A stretch of 64,000 nucleotides of DNA from Geodermatophilaceae bacterium URHA0031 (GCA_000620205.1 JHVP01000003.1:248001-312000); one strand, 5' to 3'. Numbered from the stretch's first letter, positions 8,881 through 18,229 are shown. The notes: a model not told the origin generated them from the letters alone. Numbers and translations: made by a program.

Positions 8881-9315
8881 TCAGGACAAGGTCGGCATCC
8901 CCTCGCTCTCCATCGCCGCGAAGACGGCCTCCTGCTCGGCCTCGTAGGCGGCCCAGGTGGCGGCGTCCCAGATCTCGAAGCGGGTGTCGACGCCGACGAC
9001 CACGACGTCGCGGTCCAGGCCGGCGTACTCCCGCAGGGTGGCCGGGATGGTGATCCGGCCGGTCTTGTCGGCCTCGACCTCGACCATCGAGCCGAAGCTC
9101 ATCCGGGCGTGCATGCGGGCGACGTTGGTGTCCGCGGGCGCCATCTGCTTGAGGGCGGCGCTCTGCTCGGCGACCCGGGCCATGGTGAGGCCGTAGATGC
9201 AGCGCTCCTGGCCCTTCTTGATCACCATGCCGCCGGCCACGAGCTCGCGGTAGCGGACAGGGAGGGCGAGCCGGCCCTTCTCGTCGAGCCGCAGGGGGTA
9301 GCTGCCGACGAACAC
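8881..9315 (-). CDS. mraZ: Transcriptional regulator MraZ
   Basis: DNA-binding AbrB/SpoVT-fold protein that represses the dcw operon, including itself, in the species where it has been studied. The start GTG 9315 gives VFVGSYPLRLDEKGRLALP and 144 residues, the usual actinobacterial length. The frame is open further upstream but that part is not conserved-looking. The duplicated fold is visible as YPLRLDEKGRLALPVRYREL (first half) and VEVEADKTGRITIPATLREY (second half). A promoter with TGGGN boxes lies 63 to 146 nt upstream. This is the first gene of the division cluster. Confidence 0.95.
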   Translation of the reverse strand: MFVGSYPLRLDEKGRLALPVRYRELVAGGMVIKKGQERCIYGLTMARVAEQSAALKQMAPADTNVARMHARMSFGSMVEVEADKTGRITIPATLREYAGLDRDVVVVGVDTRFEIWDAATWAAYEAEQEAVFAAMESEGMPTLS

Positions 9316-9377
9316 CGGATCACCCCCAACATCTGTCCTCCTGTGGTCGTGCCGGGCACCATCCGTGGTCCCCGCCT

Positions 9378-9461
9378 CCCCATTGCGCGACACAGTAGCC
9401 CACTGCTCCCCACTGGACACCACTTTCCGCCGTGTCGCCCCCGTCCCCCCACCAGCCCCCA
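9378..9461 (-). promoter_or_regulatory. mraZ promoter with MraZ-box array
   Basis: Read on the minus strand, pentamers of the MraZ-box form TGGGN recur every 10 nt: TGGTG (9422-9418), TGGGG (9412-9408), TGGGC (9402-9398), TGTCG (9392-9388, degenerate) and TGGGG (9382-9378). This matches the published TGGGN-N5 arrangement of MraZ operators. A second in-phase set lies upstream: TGGGG (9461-9457), TGGGG (9451-9447) and GGGGC (9441-9437). A -10-like TACTGT (9397-9392) sits inside the array, so a bound MraZ would cover the promoter. The predicted 5' leader before GTG 9315 is about 70 nt. Confidence 0.75.
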
Positions 9462-9562
9462 CCAGAGGGCTGCCGCCGTCCTCGTGAAGGACCCCGCCGC
9501 GACCGCACGACGCGGCCCGGCGCTGCGCTGCGCTGACCAGTCACCTCCGTCCGAAACCCACG

Positions 9563-9568
9563 TACCGT
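9563..9568 (+). promoter_or_regulatory. -10-like TACCGT before the moxR operon, leaderless start predicted
   Basis: TACCGT lies 7 nt before GTG 9576, the distance expected when transcription begins at the start codon. No Shine-Dalgarno sequence precedes the GTG. This favours GTG 9576 over the in-frame GTG 9567, which overlaps the hexamer. Confidence 0.5.
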
Positions 9569-9575
9569 GGGACCG

Positions 9576-10607
9576 GTGACGGAGAGCACGGCCGCGCTGG
9601 ACGCCGCAGGGACCACCGCCCCACCGACCTCCGGCACCGAGGTGACCGGACCGTCCGACGGCACGGAGATCGACGTCGCCGCCGAGGGCGCCCGGCTCGC
9701 CGCCGCCATCAGCCGGGTGGTGGAGGGCAAGCCCGACGTCGTCCGGCTCGCGCTGGCCGTCCTGCTCGCCGAGGGCCACCTGCTGATCGAGGACGTGCCG
9801 GGGGTGGGCAAGACCACGCTGGCCAAGGCGCTGGCCCGCTCGATCGACGGCAGCGTGCGGCGCATCCAGTTCACGCCGGACCTGCTGCCCAGCGACGTCA
9901 CCGGGGTGGCCGTCTACGACCAGGAGTCCCGGGCCTTCGAGTTCAAGCCCGGCGCGGTCTTCGCCAACGTGGTCGTCGCCGACGAGATCAACCGCGCCTC
10001 TCCGAAGACCCAGTCCGCCCTGCTGGAGTGCATGGAGGAGCGGCAGGTCACCGTCGACGGGGTCACCTACGAGCTGGCCCGGCCGTTCATGGTCGTCGCC
10101 ACCCAGAACCCGCTGGAGATGGAGGGCACCTACCCCCTCCCGGAGGCCCAGCGGGACCGCTTCACCGCCCGGGTGTCGATGGGCTACCCGGACCGGGACG
10201 CCGAACTGGCGATGCTCGACGAGCGCGCCACCACCGACCCGCTCACCGACCTGACGCCGGTCACCGACGCCGCCGCGATCCGCCGGCTGGTGGCCGCCGT
10301 GGGCCGGCTGCACGTCGCCGAGCCGCTGCGCCGCTACGTGGTCTCCCTGGTGGAGGCCACCCGCCGCTCCCCCGACCTGCGGCTGGGCGCCTCCCCGCGG
10401 GCCGGCCTGCAGCTGCTCCGGGCCGCCCGGGCCACCGCGGCGCTGGCCGGCCGCGACCACGTCCTCCCCGACGACGTGCAGGCGATGGCCGTGCCGGTGC
10501 TCGCGCACCGGCTGCTGCTGACCCCCGACGCCGCCCTCGCCCGGCGGGACACCCAGCGGGTGGTCACCGACCTGCTCGCCACCGTCCCCGTCCACCGCGG
10601 CCGCTGA
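9576..10607 (+). CDS. MoxR-family AAA+ ATPase
   Basis: Chaperone-like AAA+ ATPase of 343 residues from the chosen start. After a low-complexity N-terminus (about 30 residues), Walker A is GVGKTTLAKAL in EDVPGVGKTTLAKALA (about 72-87) and Walker B is VVVADEINRASPKTQ (about 135-149). ATQNPLEMEGTYPLPEAQRDRF is the MoxR sensor and arginine-finger region, and LGASPRAGLQLLRAARA is in the lid domain. It is followed by DUF58 and transglutaminase genes, the conserved MoxR module thought to help assemble or activate envelope proteins. The substrate here is unknown. Confidence 0.93.
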   Translation: MTESTAALDAAGTTAPPTSGTEVTGPSDGTEIDVAAEGARLAAAISRVVEGKPDVVRLALAVLLAEGHLLIEDVPGVGKTTLAKALARSIDGSVRRIQFTPDLLPSDVTGVAVYDQESRAFEFKPGAVFANVVVADEINRASPKTQSALLECMEERQVTVDGVTYELARPFMVVATQNPLEMEGTYPLPEAQRDRFTARVSMGYPDRDAELAMLDERATTDPLTDLTPVTDAAAIRRLVAAVGRLHVAEPLRRYVVSLVEATRRSPDLRLGASPRAGLQLLRAARATAALAGRDHVLPDDVQAMAVPVLAHRLLLTPDAALARRDTQRVVTDLLATVPVHRGR

Positions 10608-10626
10608 GCCCGGCACCGGAGCCTCG

Positions 10627-12012
10627 ATGGCACGCACCCGCCTCGGCGACGCCGCCTCCACCCTCACCCTGCGCGGGCGCTGCCTGGTCGCTGCCGGGCT
10701 GACGCTGGGGCTCCTCGGCGTCGTGCTCGGCGAACGGGCACTCGTCCAGCTCGCGGTCTTCGTGCTGGCCCTCCCCGTGGTGTCCGCGGTCGGGGTGGCC
10801 CGCCAGCGGTTCCGGATCGCCACCCGGCGCACCCTGTCGGTGCCCCGGCTCCCCCGCGGCGAGGACGCCGACGTGCTGCTGGAGGTGGCCAACACCGACC
10901 GGCGGGCCGGCGGGCTGTGGCTGCTCACCGAGCAGCTGCCCCCCGAGCTGGGCAGCCGGCCGCACTTCGTGGTCGAGCGGCTGGCCAGCGGGGCGACCGC
11001 CCCGCTGCGCTACCGGCTGCACGGGAGCCGCCGCGGCCGCTTCCCGCTCGGCCCCGTCCGGTTGCGGCTGGTCGACCCGTTCGGGCTGGTGCTGCGCACC
11101 GCCGCGGGCAGCGACACCTCCACCCTGCTGGTCACCCCCCGGGTGCAGCCGCTGCAGGGCAGCGGCGCGCTGGCCGGTGCCGGGGGCAACGGGGGCGAGG
11201 GCTCCCGCCGGTCGATCGCGGTGCACGGCGAGGACGACGTCAGCACCCGGGAGTACCGCTACGGCGACGACCTCCGGATGGTGCACTGGCGGGCCACCGC
11301 GCGCACCGGCGAGCTGATGGTCCGGCTCGAGGAGCGCCCGTGGCGCGCCGCCGCGACCCTCCTGGTCGACACCCGGCTCGCCGCCCACCTCACCGGCGGC
11401 ACCGTCCGCGGCCCGGTCGCCGACCCGGCCGCCCCCACCGACAGCCTGGAGTGGGTCGTGGAGGCCGCGGCCAGCATCGGGGTCCACCTGCTCCGCGGCG
11501 GCGCGGGGCTGCGCGTCCTCACCGACACCGGCGAACTCACCCCCTCCCTCGGGCGCGGTCCGCTGGGGCCGGAGGAGCTGCTCGAGCGGCTCGCCGAGGT
11601 CAGCGGCTCCCGGGCTCCCGGGCTGCAGACCGGGCTGGACCAGCTGCGCCGCGCCGACGTGGAGGGACCGGCCGTCTGCCTGCTCGGTCTGGTCGGCCCG
11701 GACGACGTGCACGCCCTGGCCCGCGTCCGCTCCGGCCCGGGCAGCGACGTCGCCGTCCTGCTCGACGCCCCGGCGTGGCTGGACGCCGGCGCGTCGCGGA
11801 GCCGCCGGCCGCTGGCCCCGTCCGCCCGGGCCGAGCTGGTCACCCGGCAGGAGCAGGCGATCGCCCTGCTGCGGTCCGCCGGCTGGCAGGTGGCCGCCGT
11901 CCGCCCGGACCAGGGCATCGCAGAGGTGTGGAGCCGGCTGGGCGGACCGGACGGCGGCCGGGTCCCGGTGGGGGGCTCCGGCACGGCACCGGTCGGCCAG
12001 GTGCCGGCATGA
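10627..12012 (+). CDS. DUF58 domain-containing protein
   Basis: 461-residue protein of the MoxR-DUF58-TgpA module. Two hydrophobic segments near the N-terminus (about 16-60) suggest a membrane anchor. The DUF58 signature [20 protein letters not shown] is near residues 205-224, followed by [11 protein letters not shown] and a von Willebrand A-like fold. A glycine-rich loop [16 protein letters not shown] precedes the signature. It starts at ATG 10627, 20 nt after moxR, with GGAG upstream, and ends overlapping the next gene (ATGA). The biochemical function is unknown. Confidence 0.9.
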   Translation: MARTRLGDAASTLTLRGRCLVAAGLTLGLLGVVLGERALVQLAVFVLALPVVSAVGVARQRFRIATRRTLSVPRLPRGEDADVLLEVANTDRRAGGLWLLTEQLPPELGSRPHFVVERLASGATAPLRYRLHGSRRGRFPLGPVRLRLVDPFGLVLRTAAGSDTSTLLVTPRVQPLQGSGALAGAGGNGGEGSRRSIAVHGEDDVSTREYRYGDDLRMVHWRATARTGELMVRLEERPWRAAATLLVDTRLAAHLTGGTVRGPVADPAAPTDSLEWVVEAAASIGVHLLRGGAGLRVLTDTGELTPSLGRGPLGPEELLERLAEVSGSRAPGLQTGLDQLRRADVEGPAVCLLGLVGPDDVHALARVRSGPGSDVAVLLDAPAWLDAGASRSRRPLAPSARAELVTRQEQAIALLRSAGWQVAAVRPDQGIAEVWSRLGGPDGGRVPVGGSGTAPVGQVPA

Positions 12013-14357
12013 GCCGCCTCGCCGACGACCTCCCCCGCGCACCGCGGGACCACGCCGGCACCGCCCTCGCGGCCGGCGGCGGCGTCCTGCTCGGCTCGCT
12101 CGCCCTCGACCCGGTGTTCGCCGCGCGGAACTGGGTGCCGCCGGTGGTGCTGGCGGTCGCAGCGGTCACCCTCGGCGGGATCGCGCTGCGCGCCGCCTCC
12201 CGCCGGCTGCTGGACCAGCAGGGCACCGGCGCGGCGCTGATCGGCGCGCTGGGCCGCGTCGTCGTCCCGCTGGGCCAGCTGCTCCTCGTCCTCGTCGTGC
12301 TCGGCCGGGTCTTCGCCCCCGAGCACCTGCTGCTGGGGCTGCTGCCGACGCCCACCAGCATCGCCGACCTGGCCGGGGCGCTCGCCGACGGCGTGGACGA
12401 GATCGCCGAGCAGGCGACCCCGGCGCTGCCGCTCGACGGGCTGGTCGCGCTGACCACGCTGTTCGTCGCGCTGGTGGCACTGGCCGCCGACCTGCTGGCG
12501 GTGCCCGCGCGGCAACCGGCCCTGGGCGGCCTGGGCCTGCTCGTCCTCTACTGCGTCCCGGTCAGCACGGTGACCGGCAGCGTCGCCTTCCTCTCCTTCG
12601 CCGGCCCCGCCTGCGGGTTCGCCGTCCTGCTGTGGGCCGACCAGCGCGGCCGGCTGGTGGACAGCGCGCGCGGTGGCAGCGGCTCCCCGCTGGGCACCGC
12701 GACCCTCCCCGCCCTGCGCGCCGGGGTGATCGCCCTGGTGGCCGGGGTGGTGCTGCCGGTGTTCGTCCCCACCCTCGCCGAGGGCTCGCTGGCCAGCGGG
12801 TTCGGCGGGGCCGGCACCGGCAACGGGCTCGGCTCCTCCCTGGACCCGGTCGCCGAGATGGCAGGCCAGCTGAACCGGCCCGAGCCGATGGACCTCCTGC
12901 GGGTGGACGCCTCCGTCGAGGACCTGGGCTACCTGCGGGCGGTCGCCCTGGACGAGTACGGCGACAACGGCTGGCACATGTCCAACCTGGACGGCGAGGT
13001 GTCGATCGCCGACGACGCGACGCTCGCCCCGCTGCCCCGGGACGAGGGCAGCCGGGAGGTGCAGGCCCGGGTCACCGTCCTCGGCCACGACGACCAGTTC
13101 CTGCCGGTGGCCTACTCGCCGATGGACGTGGAGGTCGCCGGCGACGACGACGCGGCCTGGCGGTTCGACCAGGCGGGCACGACGATCTACGGCCGCGACG
13201 TGACCACCGGCGGTGCGACGTACCAGTTCTCCGCGGAGCAGCCCGAGCCGACGGTGCAGGACCTGGAGGCCGCCTCCGAGCTGGCCCCCGACGACCCGAT
13301 GCTCCGGTACACCGATCTGCCGCCGATCGCGACCAGCGTCACCGACCTCGCCACCAACCTCACCGCGGACGCCGGCACGCCGTACGACCGGGTGCGCGCG
13401 GTGCTGACGCACTTCACCGACCCGGCCAACCGGTTCGTCTACAGCCTGTCCACCTCCCCGGGCACCACGGGCGACGACCTGGCCGACTTCCTGCGCCTCA
13501 AGCGCGGCTACTGCGAGCAGTACGCCGGGGCGATGGCCGTGCTGGTGCGGGCCGCCGGCGTCCCGGCCCGGGTCGTGCTGGGCTACACCCCCGGGCAGGT
13601 GCAGTCCGACGGCAGCCGGCTGGTGACCACGGACGACGCGCACGCCTGGGTGGAGGCGTACTTCGCCGGGCTGGGCTGGATCCCCTTCGACCCGACCCCG
13701 ATCGCCGCCGACCGGGCGGTCACGCTGCCGTGGGCGCCGCGCACGGTGATCCCCGCCGACACCACCGCCGAGCCGACCGCCCCGAACGCCGGGGTGCCGG
13801 TGCCCGCCGGCCCCACCGCGACGATCGACCGGGACGACCAGTACGTGCCCGTCGACGTCGACGCGCTGCAGGACGACCGCCCGCTGGCCCCCTGGTTCGC
13901 CGGGGCCGGCGGGGCCGTGGTCCTGCTCGGGCTGCTCGCGACGCCCGGCGTGCTGCGCCGGCGCGTCCGGCGCCGGCGGCTGGCCGACGGGAGCCCCGGT
14001 GCGCTGTGGGACGAGCTGCTGGCGACCAGCGCCGACCTCGGCGTCGACGTGCCGGTCACCGGCACCACCCGCCAGGTCGCCCGCGACCTGGCCGAGTGGC
14101 TGTCCGGCACCGAGCCCGCGGCGGTCCCGGCGGTGCGCACCCTGGCCCTGGCCCAGGAGCGGGCGGTCTACGGACCGCCGACCAGCGCCGCGCCGGACCC
14201 CGGGTCGGCCACGGCGCTGCACACCGTCCGGCGGGCGCTGCTGCGGCGGGCCACCCGGGGGCAGCGGCTGCGGGCAGCGCTGTGGCCGTCCTCGACGCTG
14301 GCCGACGTGACCGGCTGGCTGTCCGCCCACACCCCCCGGCGGCTCCGCGCCGCCTGA
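12009..14357 (+). CDS. TgpA-type transglutaminase-like membrane protein
   Basis: 782-residue membrane protein. The N-terminal third has several hydrophobic helices typical of the TgpA N-terminal domain. An extracytoplasmic transglutaminase core has the papain-like triad C502 (in [14 protein letters not shown]), H545 ([10 protein letters not shown]) and D561 (WIPFDPTP). A further membrane helix ([20 protein letters not shown]) and a C-terminal cytoplasmic DUF4129-like region follow. ATG 12009 overlaps the DUF58 stop by 4 bp. In TgpA proteins the catalytic site faces the periplasm or cell wall. The substrate is unknown. A dispersed hairpin repeat starts at its stop codon. Confidence 0.92.
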   Translation: MSRLADDLPRAPRDHAGTALAAGGGVLLGSLALDPVFAARNWVPPVVLAVAAVTLGGIALRAASRRLLDQQGTGAALIGALGRVVVPLGQLLLVLVVLGRVFAPEHLLLGLLPTPTSIADLAGALADGVDEIAEQATPALPLDGLVALTTLFVALVALAADLLAVPARQPALGGLGLLVLYCVPVSTVTGSVAFLSFAGPACGFAVLLWADQRGRLVDSARGGSGSPLGTATLPALRAGVIALVAGVVLPVFVPTLAEGSLASGFGGAGTGNGLGSSLDPVAEMAGQLNRPEPMDLLRVDASVEDLGYLRAVALDEYGDNGWHMSNLDGEVSIADDATLAPLPRDEGSREVQARVTVLGHDDQFLPVAYSPMDVEVAGDDDAAWRFDQAGTTIYGRDVTTGGATYQFSAEQPEPTVQDLEAASELAPDDPMLRYTDLPPIATSVTDLATNLTADAGTPYDRVRAVLTHFTDPANRFVYSLSTSPGTTGDDLADFLRLKRGYCEQYAGAMAVLVRAAGVPARVVLGYTPGQVQSDGSRLVTTDDAHAWVEAYFAGLGWIPFDPTPIAADRAVTLPWAPRTVIPADTTAEPTAPNAGVPVPAGPTATIDRDDQYVPVDVDALQDDRPLAPWFAGAGGAVVLLGLLATPGVLRRRVRRRRLADGSPGALWDELLATSADLGVDVPVTGTTRQVARDLAEWLSGTEPAAVPAVRTLALAQERAVYGPPTSAAPDPGSATALHTVRRALLRRATRGQRLRAALWPSSTLADVTGWLSAHTPRRLRAA

Positions 14358-14423
14358 CGAAGGGCCCCTCGCCCCCCACCCTTCGCAAGCTCCGGGTGGG
14401 TCCCTGCGAGGGGGCCGTTCCAG
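14357..14423 (+). repeat. Dispersed stop-codon hairpin repeat, copy A
   Basis: 67-nt element that begins at the last base of the tgpA stop codon with ACGAAGG and ends CGTTCCAG. Outer arms GGGCCCCTCGC and GCGAGGGGGCC pair with one mismatch. The inner part has CCACCC and GGGTGG around TTCGCAAGCTCC. It shares most of its bases with 21165-21232 and, more loosely, with 53228-53293, while the stem bases change in compensating ways. It is probably a terminator or a REP-like mobile repeat. Confidence 0.7.
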
Positions 14424-14468
14424 CACGTCGACTGACCGCGATGGACTCGTGGGGAGGTCCCTGGACTA

Positions 14469-14502
14469 CAGCAGCCGCCGTCCCTCGGGACGGCGGCTGC
14501 TG
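14469..14502. terminator. Bidirectional hairpin between tgpA and DUF3040 genes
   Basis: Perfect 16-bp arms, CAGCAGCCGCCGTCCC (14469-14484) and GGGACGGCGGCTGCTG (14487-14502), are separated by 2 nt. It sits between convergent genes, 14 nt from the stop of the DUF3040 gene. No U-tract is present, as is common for actinobacterial terminators. Confidence 0.75.
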
Positions 14503-14515
14503 GTAGGTGTGTCGG

Positions 14516-14917
14516 CTACTGGTCGTAGCGGCGGCGGAAGCGCTCCTCGAGCCGGTTCTTCAGCGGCTGGCGACGGGCCTTGGGACCCTTGCCCTGCGCG
14601 GGGCCCGGCCGGCCGGCCGGGCCGGGAGCCGCACCGGGCTGGACGGCGCCGGTCGCGTTCTTGTAGTTGAGGATGCCCAGGACGGCTCCGGCGAACATGA
14701 CCAGGAAGCCCAGCACGCCCAGCGGCCAGAACTCCAACGCCCCGATGACCAGGACTATCAGCCCCACGAGGACCAGTCCGATGCCGATCTGGAGCTTGCG
14801 TCGGGCCTTCTGACGGCGGTCGCCGGTACGTACCGTCGAAGCGAACTTCGGGTCGTCGTCGACGAGGGCACGCTCGATCTGCTCCAGCAGACGCTGCTCG
14901 TGCTCGGAGAGCGGCAC
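14516..14917 (-). CDS. DUF3040 domain-containing small membrane protein
   Basis: 133-residue protein. The amphipathic N-terminus LSEHEQRLLEQIERALVDDDP is the DUF3040 signature. Two closely spaced membrane helices follow (about 42-60 and 66-84), then a charged Pro/Gly/Arg-rich tail ending in RLEERFRRRYDQ. GTG 14917 has GGAGG 5 nt upstream. The family is common and uncharacterised in actinobacteria. It lies behind dinB on the same strand, separated by 166 bp in which I see no gene. Confidence 0.88.
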   Translation of the reverse strand: MPLSEHEQRLLEQIERALVDDDPKFASTVRTGDRRQKARRKLQIGIGLVLVGLIVLVIGALEFWPLGVLGFLVMFAGAVLGILNYKNATGAVQPGAAPGPAGRPGPAQGKGPKARRQPLKNRLEERFRRRYDQ

Positions 14918-15083
14918 GTCGACCTCCAGGTGCGCAGTGCTTCACAGCCACCGGCGGCAGTCCGCCCGCGGTGTCATCGAGGATACGAGCCGATTGCAGG
15001 CGGCGAAAGGCGAGTCGTCGCCGACACACCCGTCCGGACTGTCGACCACCCCCCAGCGGTGCCCGTCGCGGTGGGACGGCGGC

Positions 15084-16319
15084 TCAGCGACCCGCCCCCG
15101 GCGGAGGGCGACGGCGGCTGGGACCCGCCCCGGGCACGTGCGTCCGGGTGATCAGCGTGGCCGGCCGGACCGCGCCCGCGCCGAACCGGCGGGCCGCTCG
15201 GTCGGCGGCCAGCTCGGCGTCGCGCCGGCCGTGCTCCCGGGCGCCCAGCTCCAGCTGCCGGGCGGTCGCGCCGGCCTCCACCAGGCCCTCGGCCCGGACG
15301 CCGACCAGCCGGATCCGCGCCCGGTCCAGCCCCAGGGCGTCGAACAGCGCCCGGGCGGTCTCGTAGAGCTCCTGCCCGACGTCGGTGGGGACCGTGAGGG
15401 TGCGCGAGCGGGTGATCGTGGTGAAGTCGGCGAAGCGCACCTTGATGCTGACCGTGCGGGTGAGGTGGCCGGTCGAGCGCAGCCGCCCCGCCGTCCGCTC
15501 GGCCAGGTGCAGCAGTTCGCGGTGGATGACCGCCGGGTCGTCGACGTCGGTGCCGAACGTCTCCTCGGCCCCGGTCGAGCGGTCGGGTTCGTCGGGCACC
15601 ACCCGGCGCGGGTCGCGCCCCCATGCCAGCTCGTGCAGGTGCGCGCCGGCGGCGTGACCGACGGCGCGCTGCAGGGTGCGCGCCGGGACGTGCGCCAGGT
15701 CGCCCACGGTGCGCAGCCCCAGCCTCAGCAGCACCTCTTCCGTCTTGGCCCCGACACCCCACAGGGCGCCGACCGGCAGGGGGTGCAGGAAGTCCATGAC
15801 CTCGGCCGGCCGGACGACCAGCAGCCCGTCGGGCTTGGACCGGGTGGAGGCCAGCTTGGCGACGAACTTGCTGCCGGCCACCCCCACCGAGCAGGTGATG
15901 CCCTGCTCGTCGAAGACCCGGCCGCGGATGTACTCGCCGATCGCGACCGGGTCGCCCAGTCGCCGTCCCGCGCCGGAGACGTCGAGGAACGCCTCGTCCA
16001 GGCTGAGCGGCTCGACCAGCGGGGTGATCGACCGGAACAGCGCCATGACCGAGCGCGACACCTCGGCGTAGAGGGCCATGTCACCCGGGAGCACGGTGGC
16101 CGTCGGGCACAGCCGCAGGGCCCGGGAGGTCGGCATGGCGCTGTGCACCCCGTACCGGCGGGCCTCGTAGGTGGCCGAGGTGACGACCCCGCGGTTGCCC
16201 GTCCCGCCGACGATCACCGGGGTGCCGGCCAGCTCGGGGTGCCGGCGGACCTCCACGCTGGCGAAGAAGGCGTCCATGTCGACGTGCAGCACCGTGCAAC
16301 CGATAGCGCGGTCGGACAC
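15084..16319 (-). CDS. dinB: DNA polymerase IV (Y-family) DinB
   Basis: Error-prone translesion polymerase, 411 residues from GTG 16319. The catalytic acidic motifs are HVDMDAFFASVE near the N-terminus and PLSLDEAFLDV near 105. SVGVAGSKFVAKLASTRSKPDG and the helix-hairpin-helix GVGAKTEEVLLRLGLRTVGDL follow. The C-terminal little-finger domain has SIKVRFADFTTITRSRTL. The frame extends to GTG 16349, but that codon lies inside a LexA-type palindrome, so the downstream GTG with a G-rich upstream sequence is preferred. No beta-clamp motif is obvious at the Arg/Pro-rich C-terminus. Confidence 0.93.
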   Translation of the reverse strand: MSDRAIGCTVLHVDMDAFFASVEVRRHPELAGTPVIVGGTGNRGVVTSATYEARRYGVHSAMPTSRALRLCPTATVLPGDMALYAEVSRSVMALFRSITPLVEPLSLDEAFLDVSGAGRRLGDPVAIGEYIRGRVFDEQGITCSVGVAGSKFVAKLASTRSKPDGLLVVRPAEVMDFLHPLPVGALWGVGAKTEEVLLRLGLRTVGDLAHVPARTLQRAVGHAAGAHLHELAWGRDPRRVVPDEPDRSTGAEETFGTDVDDPAVIHRELLHLAERTAGRLRSTGHLTRTVSIKVRFADFTTITRSRTLTVPTDVGQELYETARALFDALGLDRARIRLVGVRAEGLVEAGATARQLELGAREHGRRDAELAADRAARRFGAGAVRPATLITRTHVPGAGPSRRRPPPGAGR

Positions 16320-16341
16320 CTGACACCCCCACTGCTTGTGG

Positions 16342-16357
16342 TCGAACACGTGTTCGA
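16342..16357 (-). promoter_or_regulatory. SOS box (LexA site) of dinB
   Basis: TCGAACACGTGTTCGA is a perfect 16-bp palindrome matching the actinobacterial LexA consensus TCGAACnnnnGTTCGA. It lies 23 nt upstream of the chosen dinB start GTG 16319. The same site could also affect the divergent gene starting at 16596. Confidence 0.85.
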
Positions 16358-16595
16358 GAGGTTAGCCGATCATGCGGTGGTCCCACACGTCGACAGGCGC
16401 GCCGGACCGGATCGGAGGCGGCGCCGTGACCGCGCGGCGCACCGGCCGCACGGTCCCCACCGGCCGACCCGTCCGGACCCGGTGGCGCACGACCGGATCG
16501 AGCACCCACAGCAGGTGTGCGGCGACGATCTTCGCGGTAGAACTGCCCCAGGTGGTCTCCGTCCGGGGGCCACGACCACGACGATCGGAGGAGCC

Positions 16596-16895
16596 ATGGC
16601 GCTCGACGACGACGACATGACCAGCACGGAGGGTCCCGCCGACGGCGGTGCCGAGGGCACCCCGGGTCAGCACGACGGCGGCGCCGATGGTGGCGCCGAT
16701 GGTGGCGCCGATGGTGGCGCCGACGGCGGTGCCGACGGCGGTGCGGATGGTGGCGCTGACGGCGGTGCCGACGGTGGCGCGGACGGCGGTGCCGACGGTG
16801 GCGCCGACAGCGGGGCCGAGGGCCCGGCCGACTCCGGTGCGGCCGACGGCGGCGCAGCCGGTGTGCACGACGGTGGCGCGGACGGCTCGGCCTGA
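16596..16895 (+). CDS. Small acidic protein of eleven DGGA repeats, candidate precursor peptide
   Basis: 99-residue protein with a strong Shine-Dalgarno GGAGGAG (16587-16593) before ATG 16596. The acidic leader-like N-terminus MALDDDDMTSTEGPADGG is followed by eleven uninterrupted Asp-Gly-Gly-Ala units, then degenerate copies (DSGA, EGPA, DSGA, ADGGA) and DGGADGSA at the end. It contains no Cys, Lys, Arg or aromatic residues and has only two His. Codons vary between units while the peptide stays constant, so selection on the protein is likely. Two nt separate its stop from the JmjC oxygenase start. Asp is a known target of Fe(II)/2-oxoglutarate hydroxylases, so I infer it may be the substrate. 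I know of no characterised homologue. Confidence 0.75.
   Translation: MALDDDDMTSTEGPADGGAEGTPGQHDGGADGGADGGADGGADGGADGGADGGADGGADGGADGGADGGADSGAEGPADSGAADGGAAGVHDGGADGSA
16674..16805 (+). repeat. 12-bp tandem repeat, 11 units, coding DGGA
   Basis: Eleven in-frame 12-bp units of the form GAY GGY GGY GCN run without interruption from 16674 to 16805. A twelfth degenerate unit (DSGA) follows at 16806-16817. The units differ only at third codon positions. Confidence 0.9.
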
Positions 16896-16897
16896 GC

Positions 16898-18229
16898 GTG
16901 CCTGACCCGGAACGGCAGGACCGGGCGTCGTCCTCCACCTCGGAGGGCGACGCCCGCCCCGCGTTGCGTCGCTGCATCCGCGTCGACCCGGAGGTCTTCG
17001 CCACCGAGCACTGGGCCCGCCGCCCGCTGCTGTCCACCGCCGAGCAGCTCGGCGGCACCTTCACCGACCTGCTGACCCTCGACGCGGTCGACGAGCTGCT
17101 CAGCACCCGTGGGCTGCGCACGCCGTTCCTGCGGATCGCCAAGGACGGCGCCGTCGTCGACACCAAGCGGTTCACCAGCCCCCAGGGGGCAGGCGCCGAG
17201 GTCGCCGACCAGGTCTCCTCCGACGCGGTGCTGCGGCTCTTCGCCGAGGGCAGCACCGTGGTGCTGCAGGGGCTGCACCGGCTGTGGCCGCCGCTGATCG
17301 ACTTCGCCGGCCAGCTCGCCGCCGACCTCGGGCACCCCACCCAGGTCAACGCCTACGTCACCCCGCCGTCCTCGCGCGGGTTCTCCCCGCACTACGACGT
17401 GCACGACGTCTTCGTGCTGCAGGTGGCCGGGGAGAAGCACTGGACCATCCACGAGCCGGTGCTCGCCGACCCGCTGCGCACCCACCCGTGGTCCGACCGG
17501 GCCGCGGACGTGGCCGCCGCCGCCGAGCGGCCGCCGGTGATCGACACCGTGCTGCGCCCCGGCGACGCCCTCTACCTGCCGCGCGGCTACATCCACTCCG
17601 CGGTCGCGCTCGGCGAGATCAGCGCGCACCTGACCATCGGGGTGCACTCGGTGACCCGGTGGGGCGCGGTGGAGTCCGCGCTGGACCTGGTCCGCACCCT
17701 CGCCGCCGACGACCCCGCGCTGCGCGGCTCGCTGCCGCTCGGCGTGGACCTCGCCGACCCCGGTGCCACCGGCGAGGACGTCGCCGCGGTGCTCGCCGGG
17801 CTGCACCGCTGGCTGGACCAGGTCGACCCGGGCGCCGTCGCCGACTCGCTGCGGGCCCGGACCTGGTCGCAGGTGCGCCCGGCCCCGGTGTCACCGCTGG
17901 CCCAGTCCAGCGCGCTCGCCGCCCTGCACGCCGACACGGTGCTGCAGGTCCGCCCCCTGCTGCGGGCGCAGCTGCGCGAGCCGGTCGGGGACCGGGTGGC
18001 GCTGGTCGCCGGCCGCCGCACGCACGACCTCCCGGCCGGAACCCACCCGGCGCTGGCCGCCCTCCTCGCCGCCGGCGAGCTGAAGGTCGGGGACCTGCCC
18101 GGGCTCGACGCCGACGACCAGCTCACCCTGGCCCGGCGACTGGTGACCGAGTCGATCGCGATCGTCCCCGACGCCCGCCCGGGCGGCGCCGTGCACGATG
18201 GAGACCGTGGCGGCCATCCCGGACGGTGA
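16898..18229 (+). CDS. JmjC/cupin-4 domain Fe(II)/2-oxoglutarate oxygenase
   Basis: 443-residue protein of the bacterial JmjC (cupin_4, RoxA/YcfD-like) family, whose characterised members hydroxylate protein side chains. The iron triad is visible: H165-Y-D167 in GFSPHYDVHDVF and H233 in LPRGYIHSAV. K180 in VAGEKHWTIHEP is placed to bind 2-oxoglutarate. The C-terminal winged-helix-like region has several LxALHADTVLQ-type helices. GTG 16898 begins 2 nt after the repeat-peptide stop, and the 3' end overlaps the sucrase-ferredoxin-like gene, so the three form one transcript. The target could be a ribosomal protein, as in RoxA enzymes, or the adjacent Asp-rich repeat peptide. Confidence 0.88.
   Translation: MPDPERQDRASSSTSEGDARPALRRCIRVDPEVFATEHWARRPLLSTAEQLGGTFTDLLTLDAVDELLSTRGLRTPFLRIAKDGAVVDTKRFTSPQGAGAEVADQVSSDAVLRLFAEGSTVVLQGLHRLWPPLIDFAGQLAADLGHPTQVNAYVTPPSSRGFSPHYDVHDVFVLQVAGEKHWTIHEPVLADPLRTHPWSDRAADVAAAAERPPVIDTVLRPGDALYLPRGYIHSAVALGEISAHLTIGVHSVTRWGAVESALDLVRTLAADDPALRGSLPLGVDLADPGATGEDVAAVLAGLHRWLDQVDPGAVADSLRARTWSQVRPAPVSPLAQSSALAALHADTVLQVRPLLRAQLREPVGDRVALVAGRRTHDLPAGTHPALAALLAAGELKVGDLPGLDADDQLTLARRLVTESIAIVPDARPGGAVHDGDRGGHPGR

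Noticed and set aside
16674-16805. CRISPR array or non-coding minisatellite at the 12-bp repeats
   Set aside because: There are no spacers, the repeats are in frame with a well-initiated ORF, and variation is confined to third codon positions.
16667-17806. Minus-strand frames through the DGGA repeat encoding Ala-Pro-Pro-Ser or Arg-His-His repeats
   Set aside because: They lack a ribosome-binding site, span unrelated downstream coding sequence, and their repeats are the complement of the plus-strand repeat.
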